This document shows, in pieces, positions 41,651 through 50,574 of a DNA stretch of 50,643 nt (positions within the stretch are counted from its first letter, which is position 1; each line of letters begins with the position of its first letter). Source of the stretch: an uncultured Lachnospiraceae bacterium (lineage in GTDB: Bacteria; Bacillota; Clostridia; Lachnospirales; Lachnospiraceae); the NCBI GenBank assembly GCA_910588655.1, contig CAJUPJ010000025.1, positions 1 to 50,643 on the forward strand, read 5' to 3'. The position numbers and the translations under genes were made by a program. The notes under the pieces were generated by a model. That model did no database searches. It saw only the letters and a program-made list of their open reading frames with translations, and had not been told where the DNA came from.

Positions 41651-43006
41651 TTAATGTCCTTTAACAGCTATTGTTACCACATTTACAGCTACTCCTATCA
41701 GCAAAAGAACAATAAATAACTTTTTTATTTTTTCACTTTTTATTTTACTAATAAGCTGCCCTATACAGACAATCATTGCCATATAGAAGTAAAAATAAAC
41801 CCTTGTCCCAGAAGCAATCATTGTTGGTGAAAATAAAAGTACAAACCTGCCTAAAAGACCTGTACAATATACTCCAATTATAAAATAACATTCCTTTATA
41901 CCATCACAACAATATGCCAGTGTCCATAACATAGTAACCAGATAAATTATCCCTATAGCCATCATTACGCACTGTAATATATATTCTGTACTTCCTGCAA
42001 CAGCATTAACATCTGGACGCATATAACTAGTTGTATGCTGTCCTATTACTCTTGTAACCAAAAAATAAACTGTTAATCCTATACAAATTACACAGGGAAT
42101 AAAACCTATATACTTTCTAAATCCCTTCATCCTTTGGTAACAAAGAAAAGCTGCCAGCACTGATATTATGATAAATATAATATCAGGCAATGACGTAAAA
42201 TGTTCCACTGTTGATGCAATACATATTCTTAACTTTTCAATAAATGATGTATCAAGAAAATCTGGAAAATTCTTCTCTATGCCTTTTATTTTACGAAGCG
42301 AGTTTCCAGGACATGCTAAAGCATTTAACAAATTCAGCAATGTAACTACTAATGAAACCATTATTTTTTTAAGTATTATATTATTGCTTAATTCATTCTT
42401 TATAGATTTACAAGACTCAAAAACCAGTCTGCCATCCTGTAAATATATTAAATAAAAAAACCACATTCCCAATGCCAGTATATGTATAACCGCCAATATT
42501 TCCAGATTAGTTGCTAATGCGGTTCCAAATATAACCCATATAAAACTTTTTTTATATGAATTAATACTTGAAATTACAGACAGCCATACCACAAAAGTCC
42601 ATAAATAAACAATTGTTGTAACCTGCCACCCAGCAGAACCCATATGGAAAAACGGATATGCCAGCAGACATAATCCTGATATGTATTTATCTTCTATATA
42701 TATTGCTGACATCTTCCATAGCAGCAGGCAGATAATAATATCTGATACTTTCCATATATATACAGGAAGGCATGGAATAATAAAATCAAAAAATTCAATA
42801 AATATTCTGGAGCTCCAGGTATTATAACGGTGATATAATACCTGGAAAATATTATAATCATAACGTTCCATTATTTTCACAAATTTTATATCATCACCAA
42901 AATCTGGCACAATTATTAAATGTATTGTGCAAAAAAACAGTACCAGAAAGATTTCAAGCATAATATTTTTCTTTTTTATATCACTACTATTGCACATATC
43001 CCTCAC
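41651..43006 (-). CDS. Polytopic membrane protein, DUF6056/GT-C-like, function unknown
   Basis: A 451-residue protein with about eleven hydrophobic segments. The early loop FGDDIKFVKIMERYDYNIFQ and YNTWSSRIFIEFFDFII have the Asp-Asp and aromatic pattern of the DUF6056 family, whose fold recalls GT-C glycosyltransferases that use lipid-linked sugars. No other glycan-assembly gene is adjacent. The start is uncertain: the longest frame begins with GTG at 43006, an ATG follows three codons later, and the AGGG present is very close to both. Codon composition is more AT-rich than its neighbours by eye. The gene stands alone between its own terminator and the GH94 gene's terminator. Confidence 0.6.
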   Translation of the reverse strand: MRDMCNSSDIKKKNIMLEIFLVLFFCTIHLIIVPDFGDDIKFVKIMERYDYNIFQVLYHRYNTWSSRIFIEFFDFIIPCLPVYIWKVSDIIICLLLWKMSAIYIEDKYISGLCLLAYPFFHMGSAGWQVTTIVYLWTFVVWLSVISSINSYKKSFIWVIFGTALATNLEILAVIHILALGMWFFYLIYLQDGRLVFESCKSIKNELSNNIILKKIMVSLVVTLLNLLNALACPGNSLRKIKGIEKNFPDFLDTSFIEKLRICIASTVEHFTSLPDIIFIIISVLAAFLCYQRMKGFRKYIGFIPCVICIGLTVYFLVTRVIGQHTTSYMRPDVNAVAGSTEYILQCVMMAIGIIYLVTMLWTLAYCCDGIKECYFIIGVYCTGLLGRFVLLFSPTMIASGTRVYFYFYMAMIVCIGQLISKIKSEKIKKLFIVLLLIGVAVNVVTIAVKGH

Positions 43007-43207
43007 CCTTTTCCAGCCAGATTAATATATAATTACTTACTCTGCCTTATCTTTGTATATCCAGTCCCATTATTATGTATTTCTATTATACTTAACATAT
43101 ATATTACAACCATTATATAACATTATACAATTTCTAGCAACAATTATAATGTATTCTTTCAAAACTATACTAATACATTTTCAGAAGCACGCCCAGCACA
43201 GATAAAA

Positions 43208-43247
43208 AAATCCCCATAACCTCTTAAATCAAAGGTTATGGGGATTT
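43208..43247 (-). terminator. Terminator after the GH94 phosphorylase gene
   Basis: AAATCCCCATAACCT (43208-43222) pairs exactly with AGGTTATGGGGATTT (43233-43247), followed by a T run on the minus strand. Confidence 0.85.
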
Positions 43248-43284
43248 CCCAATAAGTATTAATTTCCTGCTAAGTATTATAAAT

Positions 43285-45681
43285 CTACATTACCATGCGT
43301 ACTTCTGTTACATCAGACAGTTTTTTTGCTGGTATATAATTATCTTCCTGCTTCTCACCATTAATATAGAATTCTTTAAATCCAGCTTCTGCCCCGTCTG
43401 GATTTTCTACTTTAATTATAATTTTACTGCCACGGAAGTTTTTCTCCATTGTAAACTCTTTCCACTCTGCTGGAACTGAAGGTGCAATACGCAGCCCATC
43501 TAAATCAGGACGTATTCCGCATATTCCTTCTACACATCCTACCATACATGTTGAGGCTGTACCTGTAAGCCAGTGTACATGTGAACGTCCATGGAACGGG
43601 CTTTCGTCACCTTCTGTATACTGTCCATGCACATAAGGTTCAAGTTTACGTATTTCTGCCTTATCATTCTGTGATGATGGTGAACTCTCTTCAAAATACA
43701 TAAATGCCTTGTTTCCATGTCCCATAAGTGCTTCTGCAAGTATAAGCCAGCCCTGTGTCTGTGAGAATATACCGCCATTTTCTTTTGTTGAAGGAGGGAA
43801 AAGTGCAGCCAGTGCACCATCAAAATAATGGTCTACATAGGAAGGTGCCATTACCTTTGCACCATATGCTGTATTTAATTCCCTTTCTACAGAAGCCATT
43901 GCAAGTTCTGCCTGCTCATCAGTTGCAAGCCCTGATATTACAGCCCATGTCTGCGGATTTAACCACATACTTGCTTCTGGGTCTTTCTTTGAGCCGATAA
44001 GTTCACCTGTTTCTTTAAATCCACGGTTGAAGCGGTCATCCTCCCACCAAAGGCTGTTAATCTTATCCCCAATTTCTTTCTGTGTCTTATCAACATAAGC
44101 TATATATTCTGTATCAGACTTCTTTTCCGCAAATTTGCGCATAATTGTAAATGCATAGTATAACTGTAAAGCAACAAATGATGACTCTCCCTGTGCACCA
44201 AGACGCAGGCAGTCGTTCCAGTCTGCATGTAAGCCAGCAGGCAGCCCATGAGGGCCAAGGTGTTCCATTGAGAAATTAATTGCCCTTTTAAGGTGCTCAT
44301 AAACCGTTGCTGTTTCTGGCTTATTTGACCATGAAATTTCCTCATCTATAAATGCAAGGTTTCCTGTTTCTGATATATATTTATAAACTGTAGGGAACAG
44401 CCATAATGCATCATCTGCACGGTATGCAGGATGCCCTGTTTCACGTACATAAAAATCATCATCAGGAGTACCTTCATGCCCTGCATTGTGGTTAAACTTA
44501 ACAAGCGGAAGCCCTCCGCCGTTATCAACCTGTGCAGAAAGCATAAAACGTATTTTATCAAGTGCAGCTTCAGGGTCTGTGTGTATTACACCCTGTATAT
44601 CCTGTACAGTATCCCTGTAACCGTAACCATTTCTTTCCCCACAGTAAATAAATGATGCTGCCCTTGACCATGTAAATGTGAGGAAGCACTGGTATGCATT
44701 CCAGGTATTTACCATACTGTTAAATGCTGCACTAGGTGTATTTATCTTAAAGTTATCCAGTTTTGAGTGCCAGTAATTTTTCAACTCGTCTATTTCTTTG
44801 TCGCAAACTGCTACATCTTCATATGCTGCAATAATTTTATCTGCATCAGACTCCTTATACTTGCCAAGTATAAATGCCATCTTTTTTGTTTCGCCAGGTG
44901 CAAGTTCAAGTGCAGTATGGAGTGCACCGCAGCTGTTTTCATTATAATTACATACACCATCACACTCTCCACGTTCTACTGCAACAGGATTGCCATAGCC
45001 GTGGTACATGCCAAGAAATGCTTCCTTGTCACCGTTGTAAGATGTAACATGCTGGCCTGCAAGGCCAAAGAACCTTTCATTGCCATTGCTTCCATCAGCG
45101 CCTTTACCCCAGTTAAGATTAATCTGCTGGTAAATCTTATTCTTACGGAAGCTTGTATTTGAAGTACAGAGTGTATACTGTAAATTTACCTGGTCCTGGT
45201 TATAATTATCATCATTTGATAACTCAGCATAACCAAACACCGAAACTTTCCTTGGCTTGTCTGAAGGATTTGATACCTTTACACACCATACTTCATATGC
45301 TTTATTTAATGGCACATAATAATTAACTTCTGATTTTATGCCTGCATATTCTGTAAACATATTAGTATAAGCTGTACCATGATGCACTTCACTTTTATAC
45401 TGGTCTAAATCCTTGCCAACTGGCTGCCATGATGCAGACCAGAAATCACCAGATTCATCATCCCTTAAATAAATATAACGTCCTGGTGTATCATCACTGT
45501 TAAAGTGGTAGCGGAGTATACGGCCGTTAGCCCCGCTCTTTACAAAGCTGTACCCTCCTGCATTATTAGAAATAATTGCACCATATTCAGGAGAACCAAG
45601 GTAATTACACCAAGGAGCTGGTGTATCAGGCCTGGTAATTACATATTCCCTGTTCTCTTCATCGAAGTAACCATAATTCAT
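43285..45681 (-). CDS. GH94 disaccharide phosphorylase (cellobiose or chitobiose phosphorylase-like)
   Basis: A 798-residue cytosolic enzyme that cleaves a beta-linked disaccharide with phosphate, giving a sugar 1-phosphate and a free sugar. The N-terminal beta-sandwich begins NYGYFDEENREYVITRPDTP. The catalytic (alpha/alpha)6 barrel contains RNGYGYRDTVQDIQGVIH, and HADWNDCLRLG with the general acid Asp490, the position known from cellobiose phosphorylase. IFSQTQGWLILAEALMGHGN and RSHVHWLTGTAS line the phosphate and sugar sites. Length and motifs fit GH94; cellobiose is the first guess and N,N'-diacetylchitobiose the second. It has its own promoter (45754-45783) and terminator, and lies downstream of galT. 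Confidence 0.9.
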   Translation of the reverse strand: MNYGYFDEENREYVITRPDTPAPWCNYLGSPEYGAIISNNAGGYSFVKSGANGRILRYHFNSDDTPGRYIYLRDDESGDFWSASWQPVGKDLDQYKSEVHHGTAYTNMFTEYAGIKSEVNYYVPLNKAYEVWCVKVSNPSDKPRKVSVFGYAELSNDDNYNQDQVNLQYTLCTSNTSFRKNKIYQQINLNWGKGADGSNGNERFFGLAGQHVTSYNGDKEAFLGMYHGYGNPVAVERGECDGVCNYNENSCGALHTALELAPGETKKMAFILGKYKESDADKIIAAYEDVAVCDKEIDELKNYWHSKLDNFKINTPSAAFNSMVNTWNAYQCFLTFTWSRAASFIYCGERNGYGYRDTVQDIQGVIHTDPEAALDKIRFMLSAQVDNGGGLPLVKFNHNAGHEGTPDDDFYVRETGHPAYRADDALWLFPTVYKYISETGNLAFIDEEISWSNKPETATVYEHLKRAINFSMEHLGPHGLPAGLHADWNDCLRLGAQGESSFVALQLYYAFTIMRKFAEKKSDTEYIAYVDKTQKEIGDKINSLWWEDDRFNRGFKETGELIGSKKDPEASMWLNPQTWAVISGLATDEQAELAMASVERELNTAYGAKVMAPSYVDHYFDGALAALFPPSTKENGGIFSQTQGWLILAEALMGHGNKAFMYFEESSPSSQNDKAEIRKLEPYVHGQYTEGDESPFHGRSHVHWLTGTASTCMVGCVEGICGIRPDLDGLRIAPSVPAEWKEFTMEKNFRGSKIIIKVENPDGAEAGFKEFYINGEKQEDNYIPAKKLSDVTEVRMVM

Positions 45682-45753
45682 TATATTTTCCTCCTCAAAT
45701 AAAAATTAATATATTCCAGTCTGGCATAAACATTACCGCATCAACATGACCTA

Positions 45754-45783
45754 ATTATACGATAGTGGTTACTTCAAATACAA
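45754..45783 (-). promoter_or_regulatory. Promoter of the GH94 gene
   Basis: On the minus strand TTGTAT (45783-45778), an 18-bp spacer and TATAAT (45759-45754), about 75 bp before the start codon. Confidence 0.6.
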
Positions 45784-45841
45784 CAACATTTATCACATTT
45801 TTTAACACTATTTTGATATCTGCCATTTTATTTCCAGATGA

Positions 45842-47341
45842 TTATAATGTATCTATAAATTTTAAAAATGATGTTGTGCCTTCTTCATCATTTTTAAATA
45901 CACCTGCATGTTCAAGAACTTTCTTAAATACTATTCCTATTTCTTTCTGGAGTATCCCGTCAATATTATTTTCATCTATCTGTCCATAAGCGGGCTGGAA
46001 TTCCTCTACCCAGTCCGCATGTTTTGCAAGCTCTTCATCACTTCTTATATCCTTGCCAGACACAATAAATTCCCCAAGTTTCTTCATCTCACCTTTCAGG
46101 CGTGCTGGAAGGACTGCAAGGCCCATAACCTCAATAAGACCTATATTTTCTTTTTTAATATGGTGCAGTTCCTGGTGTGGATGGTAAACACCCAGCGGAT
46201 GTTCTTCTGTTGTGATATTATTGCGGAGCACAAGGTCAAGTTCAAACTTTCCATCACGCATACGTGCTATAGGTGTAATTGTATTATGCGGCTCACCATC
46301 TGTTTCCGCAAATATAAATGCGTCTTTATCTGTGTACCCACGCCATGTGTCAAGGATATGCGCTGCAAGCTTTACAAGCCTGTCACTGTCATTATGGCTT
46401 ATCCTTATTACTGACATTGGCCAGTTTACTATTCCTGCATGTACATCCTCATAACCTTTTATAGTAATTTCCTGGCGTATTTCTGCCCTTTCCATTGCAA
46501 ACTCATAATGTCCTCCCTGGAAATGTTCATGTGTAAGAATTGAACCACCTACTATTGGAAGGTCTGCATTAGAACCAATAAAATAATGAGGGAAAAGCTT
46601 TATAAAATCAAAAAGCTTCCTGAAAGCAGACTCATCAATTTTCATTGGTGTGTGTTCTGAATTAAGCACAATACAGTGTTCATTATAATATACATATGGT
46701 GAATACTGGAAACCCCATTTCCCGCCATCTATTGTAATTGGAATAATACGGTGTGTTTCCCTTGCAGGATGGTCAATGCGTCCTGCATAACCTTCATTTT
46801 CAACACAAAGCTGGCATTTAGGATATGCACTCTGTTTTGCATTTCTTGCAGCAGCGATTGCTTTAGGGTCTTTTTCAGGCTTTGAAAGGTTAATTGTAAC
46901 ATCCAGCCTGCCATATTCTGTATCCGCTGTCCACTTCATATCCTTAACAATACGGTATCTGCGTATATAATCCGTATCACAGCTAAAATTATAATAAAAA
47001 TCTGTTGCTTCTTGTGGTGACTTCTTATACAATTCATTAAACTTGTTAATAACCACACTTGGAGGAGGCACAAGACATCCCATAATCTTAGTGTCCATTA
47101 AATCCCTGTATGCTATGCTGTTCTCTTCCATAACCCCGTTTTCATAAGCAAAATCAAGCAAACCTGAAAGTATAGTTTCAAGTTCCGCATCTTCTGGTGT
47201 TTCCTGTGGTTCTGTATATTCACTAACCTTTAACACTTCCAGTATACGGTTTAATACATATACTTCGTCCTCTTTTGCAACCAGCCCCTTGTCCATCCCA
47301 TAATTAATAAGCTGCCTGGTCAATTTGTTTATATCACCCAT
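45842..47341 (-). CDS. galT: UDP-glucose--hexose-1-phosphate uridylyltransferase
   Basis: A 499-residue enzyme of the long Firmicutes GalT type, exchanging UMP between UDP-glucose and galactose 1-phosphate in the Leloir pathway. CLVPPPSVVINKFNELY, GGSILTHEHFQGGHYEFAME and GVYHPHQELHHIKKENIGLIE are conserved blocks; the last holds the HPH-type active-site histidines. Length matches the family. The start is set at 47341, since AGGAGG lies 6 bp before it and an earlier start would translate the ribosome site. Neither galK nor galE is near. Its leader contains an inverted repeat (47377-47403). Confidence 0.95.
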   Translation of the reverse strand: MGDINKLTRQLINYGMDKGLVAKEDEVYVLNRILEVLKVSEYTEPQETPEDAELETILSGLLDFAYENGVMEENSIAYRDLMDTKIMGCLVPPPSVVINKFNELYKKSPQEATDFYYNFSCDTDYIRRYRIVKDMKWTADTEYGRLDVTINLSKPEKDPKAIAAARNAKQSAYPKCQLCVENEGYAGRIDHPARETHRIIPITIDGGKWGFQYSPYVYYNEHCIVLNSEHTPMKIDESAFRKLFDFIKLFPHYFIGSNADLPIVGGSILTHEHFQGGHYEFAMERAEIRQEITIKGYEDVHAGIVNWPMSVIRISHNDSDRLVKLAAHILDTWRGYTDKDAFIFAETDGEPHNTITPIARMRDGKFELDLVLRNNITTEEHPLGVYHPHQELHHIKKENIGLIEVMGLAVLPARLKGEMKKLGEFIVSGKDIRSDEELAKHADWVEEFQPAYGQIDENNIDGILQKEIGIVFKKVLEHAGVFKNDEEGTTSFLKFIDTL

Positions 47342-47862
47342 AACAATCCTCCTCATATTTATAATTTTGCTGCTTAATTATTGCACTATTTGCAGGCAAT
47401 AATATTATTTTACTATATTATACCAGATAGGGCAAGCTTTACATTCTGCACTACATTACAAAAAATCCCTTCCCGGAATTTACAAGCTGGGTGTAAAAAG
47501 TAACCTGCATGGGTGTATATATCAATGCTGTTATGGTGGATATTGTATGTTGCATAAATAATATTCATTTTTTATCTGTCCTCTTTTCATTGGTTTTTTA
47601 AAAACATTTCAATCAGTTTACCAATTCCCATATATTTTGTGTTATAATGTTTTATGTGATTTTTTCCCTCATTTTTCCCTTATCAGGGTTCGTAATGCCT
47701 TGTGGAAAGATATAATATAATGAAAGCTTTAAGGGCAGGCTTACCTGGAATAAACTTAGTGTTTTTACGGGTTGGCGGAAATTTTAATAAACAAATATAA
47801 GAGCTAATATTTCCCTTAAAAGTCATCAAATCACAACCAGGATTAGCAGAGGAGATGGAGGA
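47342..47862. other. Intergenic region with galT leader dyad and possible promoters
   Basis: 520 bp without a gene. It holds ATTATTGC/GCAATAAT (47377-47403) in the galT leader and a minus-strand TATAAT preceded by TGG near 47425 for galT. On the plus strand, TGT-TATAAT (47640-47648) and a TATAAT-like box near 47715 are candidates for the next gene. I see no RNA gene. Confidence 0.4.
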
Positions 47863-48207
47863 ATGATATTATATAGACCTGTTGGTACAAGAGAATTAAA
47901 ACTCATAGAGGAAAGCAATTATAGCAAATTTCCACCCAGATTACCTGAACAGCCCATTTTTTATCCCGTTCTCACTGAGAAATATGCAGTAGAAATCGCA
48001 TCAATATGGAATGTAAAATATAACGATGACCATAAAGGATATGTGACAAAGTTTGAGATTGATGATACTTATTGCGGGCAATTTGAAATCCATCAGGTTG
48101 GAGATGGGTATCATAAAGAGTTTTGGATTCCTGCAGAAAGATTAGAAGAATTTAATTCACATATTGTTGGGAAAATAGATATTATCAACGAGTTTTCAAG
48201 CCATTAA
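47863..48207 (+). CDS. ADP-ribosylation/crystallin J1-type hypothetical protein
   Basis: A 114-residue protein beginning MILYRPVGTRELKLIEESNY with SKFPPRLPEQPIFYPVL and ending in WIPAERLEEFNSHIVGKIDI. This pattern matches a widespread small family usually named ADP-ribosylation/crystallin J1; the name is historical and no catalytic proof is visible. Charged and aromatic residues (FPPRLPEQP) at the core could form a binding site. GGAGG precedes the ATG at 47863. It lies at the edge of the mobile element; whether it belongs to the host or the element is unclear. Confidence 0.65.
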   Translation: MILYRPVGTRELKLIEESNYSKFPPRLPEQPIFYPVLTEKYAVEIASIWNVKYNDDHKGYVTKFEIDDTYCGQFEIHQVGDGYHKEFWIPAERLEEFNSHIVGKIDIINEFSSH

Positions 48208-48290
48208 AAATTACTATTAAACTATCATTCCCTACCAAAATCCCCATTTTACGCAATCTATCAAACCCATTACATCATCAAATCAACCAT

Positions 48291-48337
48291 TTTCCCTTGT
48301 TTTTGCCCTCATAGGACCAAAACAAGGGAAAGTTTTT
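48291..48337. terminator. Hairpin terminator at the border of the mobile element
   Basis: TTTCCCTTGTTTT (48291-48303) pairs with AAAACAAGGGAAA (48319-48331), followed on the plus strand by GTTTTT. It can end the 47863 gene; it overlaps the last codon of the integrase. Confidence 0.7.
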
Positions 48338-49634
48338 AATTACCGCCCACCACCTTATCCAAAAGCCTTGCGGAAGTCCGTTTCGCCTCTCTGGTGGCAT
48401 GGGCATAAACATTCATTGTGGTACTTACATCAGAGTGTCCCAGAAGTTCCTGCACATCTTTCGGGGCTGCCCCGTTTGATAACAGATTGCTCGTATAGGT
48501 GTGCCGCAACTGGTGGAAGTGGAAATTTTCAAGCCCCTCTACGTGTTTCTGAATCAGCCTGCATACATTGGAGAGGGTTGCGGTTGATTCATAGGAACCA
48601 TCCTGACGTAAACATACAAAAGACAGTTCTTCGTAATCGTCCGGTATCTCCTCCGTACTTTGCAAAGAATACAGATCATAATGCGTCCTTCCCTTTTCCA
48701 TTACTTTCTGATAGTAATTGCGGAAATACATTTCGCCACACTGGAAACGCTCTCTGTGCTGTTGCTTTCTGGCTTTTTTTAGTATCTCTGCCAGTGTGTC
48801 GCAGAAGTCCACTGTACGGATTTTTTTCCGCTTGGTTGCACCGATTTCCATCTTGTGGCGGGTGGCATTGTAACGCATACTCCGGCGGACGGTAAGATAC
48901 TGTTCCTCAAGGTTGATGTCCTGCCATGCCAGCCCGCATACCTCGCCAATGCGTAATCCAGTATAATAGGCTATCTGCACCGGCAGGAGTGCCGGATTTC
49001 TTTTTTTACGGAGATAATCCGTTATCTCCGTGTACTGCTCATGGGTAATGGTCGGGATGTCTGTCTCATTTTCCGCATTTCCCTCAAACAGTTCCACTTC
49101 CTCCTTTTTTACCCGCATGCGTACATACTGCATGGGATTAAAAGTAATATAGCGTTTCGGGAATACCGCAAACCGGAACGAGCCCCGCAGGACTGCCGAA
49201 AACTGGAGCATATAGTTTTTACTGATGGGCTGAGCCTCCGTTCCGTCCGGTCTTGTTCCTCCAAAAGACAGGAAATCAATATACTCCTGTAAATGGTCGG
49301 CAGTTATGCTTTTCAGCTTACGCTGTCCGATAGGATGTTTCTTAATCTGTCTGGCGGTAGTGGTATAGGCAATCAGCGTCCCAGTGCTTAATGTACCGGG
49401 CTTTACTTCTTCCTCCAGCCATATATCCAGCATTTCCCCCAGCGTGATATTTTCCGTCTTTGCCACAAACTTCTTTTCCTCGTAATCCTCCATTGCCTTG
49501 CGGAGAAGTTTCTCCGTTTCTGACTTGCTCTCTGTTCCTGCGTACTCCTTCTGCACCAGATTTCCGCTCTCATTCTCCACATAAAAGCGGTAGTACCATT
49601 TCTTTCCTTTTTTTCTTACAGAACCTTTTGCCAT
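48336..49634 (-). CDS. int: Tyrosine-type site-specific integrase
   Basis: A 432-residue recombinase of an integrative element. The arm-binding N-terminal domain (about 1-55, SVRKKGKKWYYRFYVENESG) and SAM-like core-binding domain (about 62-170) precede the catalytic domain. Its active residues are Arg228 (TGLRIGE), His374 and Arg377 (HFHQLRHTY), His400 (LLGHSD) and nucleophile Tyr410 (MNVYAH). All are present, so it should be active. AAAGGAG precedes the ATG. The reading region is visibly richer in GC than the genes left of 48200, a sign of transfer. It lies next to a repressor-like gene at 49738, as in conjugative transposons or prophages. Confidence 0.96.
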   Translation of the reverse strand: MAKGSVRKKGKKWYYRFYVENESGNLVQKEYAGTESKSETEKLLRKAMEDYEEKKFVAKTENITLGEMLDIWLEEEVKPGTLSTGTLIAYTTTARQIKKHPIGQRKLKSITADHLQEYIDFLSFGGTRPDGTEAQPISKNYMLQFSAVLRGSFRFAVFPKRYITFNPMQYVRMRVKKEEVELFEGNAENETDIPTITHEQYTEITDYLRKKRNPALLPVQIAYYTGLRIGEVCGLAWQDINLEEQYLTVRRSMRYNATRHKMEIGATKRKKIRTVDFCDTLAEILKKARKQQHRERFQCGEMYFRNYYQKVMEKGRTHYDLYSLQSTEEIPDDYEELSFVCLRQDGSYESTATLSNVCRLIQKHVEGLENFHFHQLRHTYTSNLLSNGAAPKDVQELLGHSDVSTTMNVYAHATREAKRTSARLLDKVVGGN

Positions 49635-49737
49635 AATAAAATCTCCTTTCCTAGACGCAATCTGTTATTGCGTTGGCAATCGGAACTGATAGATATGCTT
49701 ATTTGCGTGTAGGCATATCAAAACTCCGGCTGCCCTG

Positions 49738-50352
49738 TCACAAGGAATGTTCACTCAGAAGATTTTTCAGCCTCGTCCTCGCAAGTTCCGGCTGTTTGGC
49801 ATACACCCTTACAATGTCGCTGATTTCACTCGTGCTGTTGATGAAACGCATAACCTCCCGCAGAAACATGACGTTGTTAAACTCCTGTTCAGATTCAAAT
49901 CCCATGACCTTTGACATTGCCTCATTGAAATCCCCGCCCTTACCATACTCTTTAGCCGCATGGGTAAAAGACTGGTTAAACATACGGTACTCATAAAGGA
50001 ACAAAAGCAGCAAATCCTTTGAGAAATCGCTTTCTTCCTCTTTCATGTCAAGCGGGAAATCGCCCATTATCCGGCTCATGGCGGATTCAATCTTAAAATC
50101 CCTGCTGTCCGACATATCCGCCCCCATATCCTCTGTTTCGCCCCGGAGCCATGCCGCTGATACATGAAGTGCATCCGCTAATCCCTCAACAATCAGTTTC
50201 TTTGTGTTGTCAATGCTCCCATTCTCATACCGCTGGATGGTGGTCTTGTTCACGTCCATCTGTCCGGCAACATACTGGAGGGGGAGTTTCAGCGACTTGC
50301 GGCGTTGTTTCGCCCGTTCACCGATTGTCCTGCGAAGTTCTTTCTTCTCCAT
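49738..50352 (-). CDS. XRE-family repressor-like regulator of the mobile element
   Basis: A 204-residue protein with an N-terminal helix-turn-helix (about 8-66: GERAKQRRKSLKLPLQYVAG, TIQRYENGSIDN) and a helical C-terminal part (about 95-204) of unknown fold. It resembles the control proteins of clostridial integrative elements. AAGGAGG lies 6 bp before the ATG. A divergent promoter pair with TTGCAATAT-type repeats lies between it and the next genes (50429-50552), so it probably represses itself and the rightward operon. GC-rich codons match the integrase. Confidence 0.88.
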   Translation of the reverse strand: MEKKELRRTIGERAKQRRKSLKLPLQYVAGQMDVNKTTIQRYENGSIDNTKKLIVEGLADALHVSAAWLRGETEDMGADMSDSRDFKIESAMSRIMGDFPLDMKEEESDFSKDLLLLFLYEYRMFNQSFTHAAKEYGKGGDFNEAMSKVMGFESEQEFNNVMFLREVMRFINSTSEISDIVRVYAKQPELARTRLKNLLSEHSL

Positions 50353-50428
50353 CGTGACCTCCTTGCACTGCGTTCCCCCTGCTTGTTATAAGCTGTTAAA
50401 GGGAAATCTGTTTCGTTGTTACAAGACT

Positions 50429-50457
50429 ATAATAACACACAAAAACAGATATTGCAA
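50429..50457 (-). promoter_or_regulatory. Leftward promoter of the repressor-like gene
   Basis: On the minus strand TTGCAA (50457-50452), a 17-bp spacer and TATTAT (50434-50429). The -35 lies in ATATTGCAATAT, a perfect 12-bp dyad (50449-50460) and likely operator. Confidence 0.65.
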
Positions 50458-50487
50458 TATGCAAAATAGAAATAACCGCAAAAGGAC

Positions 50488-50516
50488 TTGACAAAACCAT
50501 CGTATTTATTTATTAT
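50488..50516 (+). promoter_or_regulatory. Rightward promoter of the mobile element
   Basis: TTGACA (50488-50493), a 17-bp spacer and TATTAT (50511-50516). TTGCATAATGCAATATTG (50529-50546), just downstream, repeats the operator-like motif. Confidence 0.75.
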
Positions 50517-50574
50517 GTATTTTACAGCGTTGCATAATGCAATATTGTAAATCAACAAGAAAGGGGATACGGAT

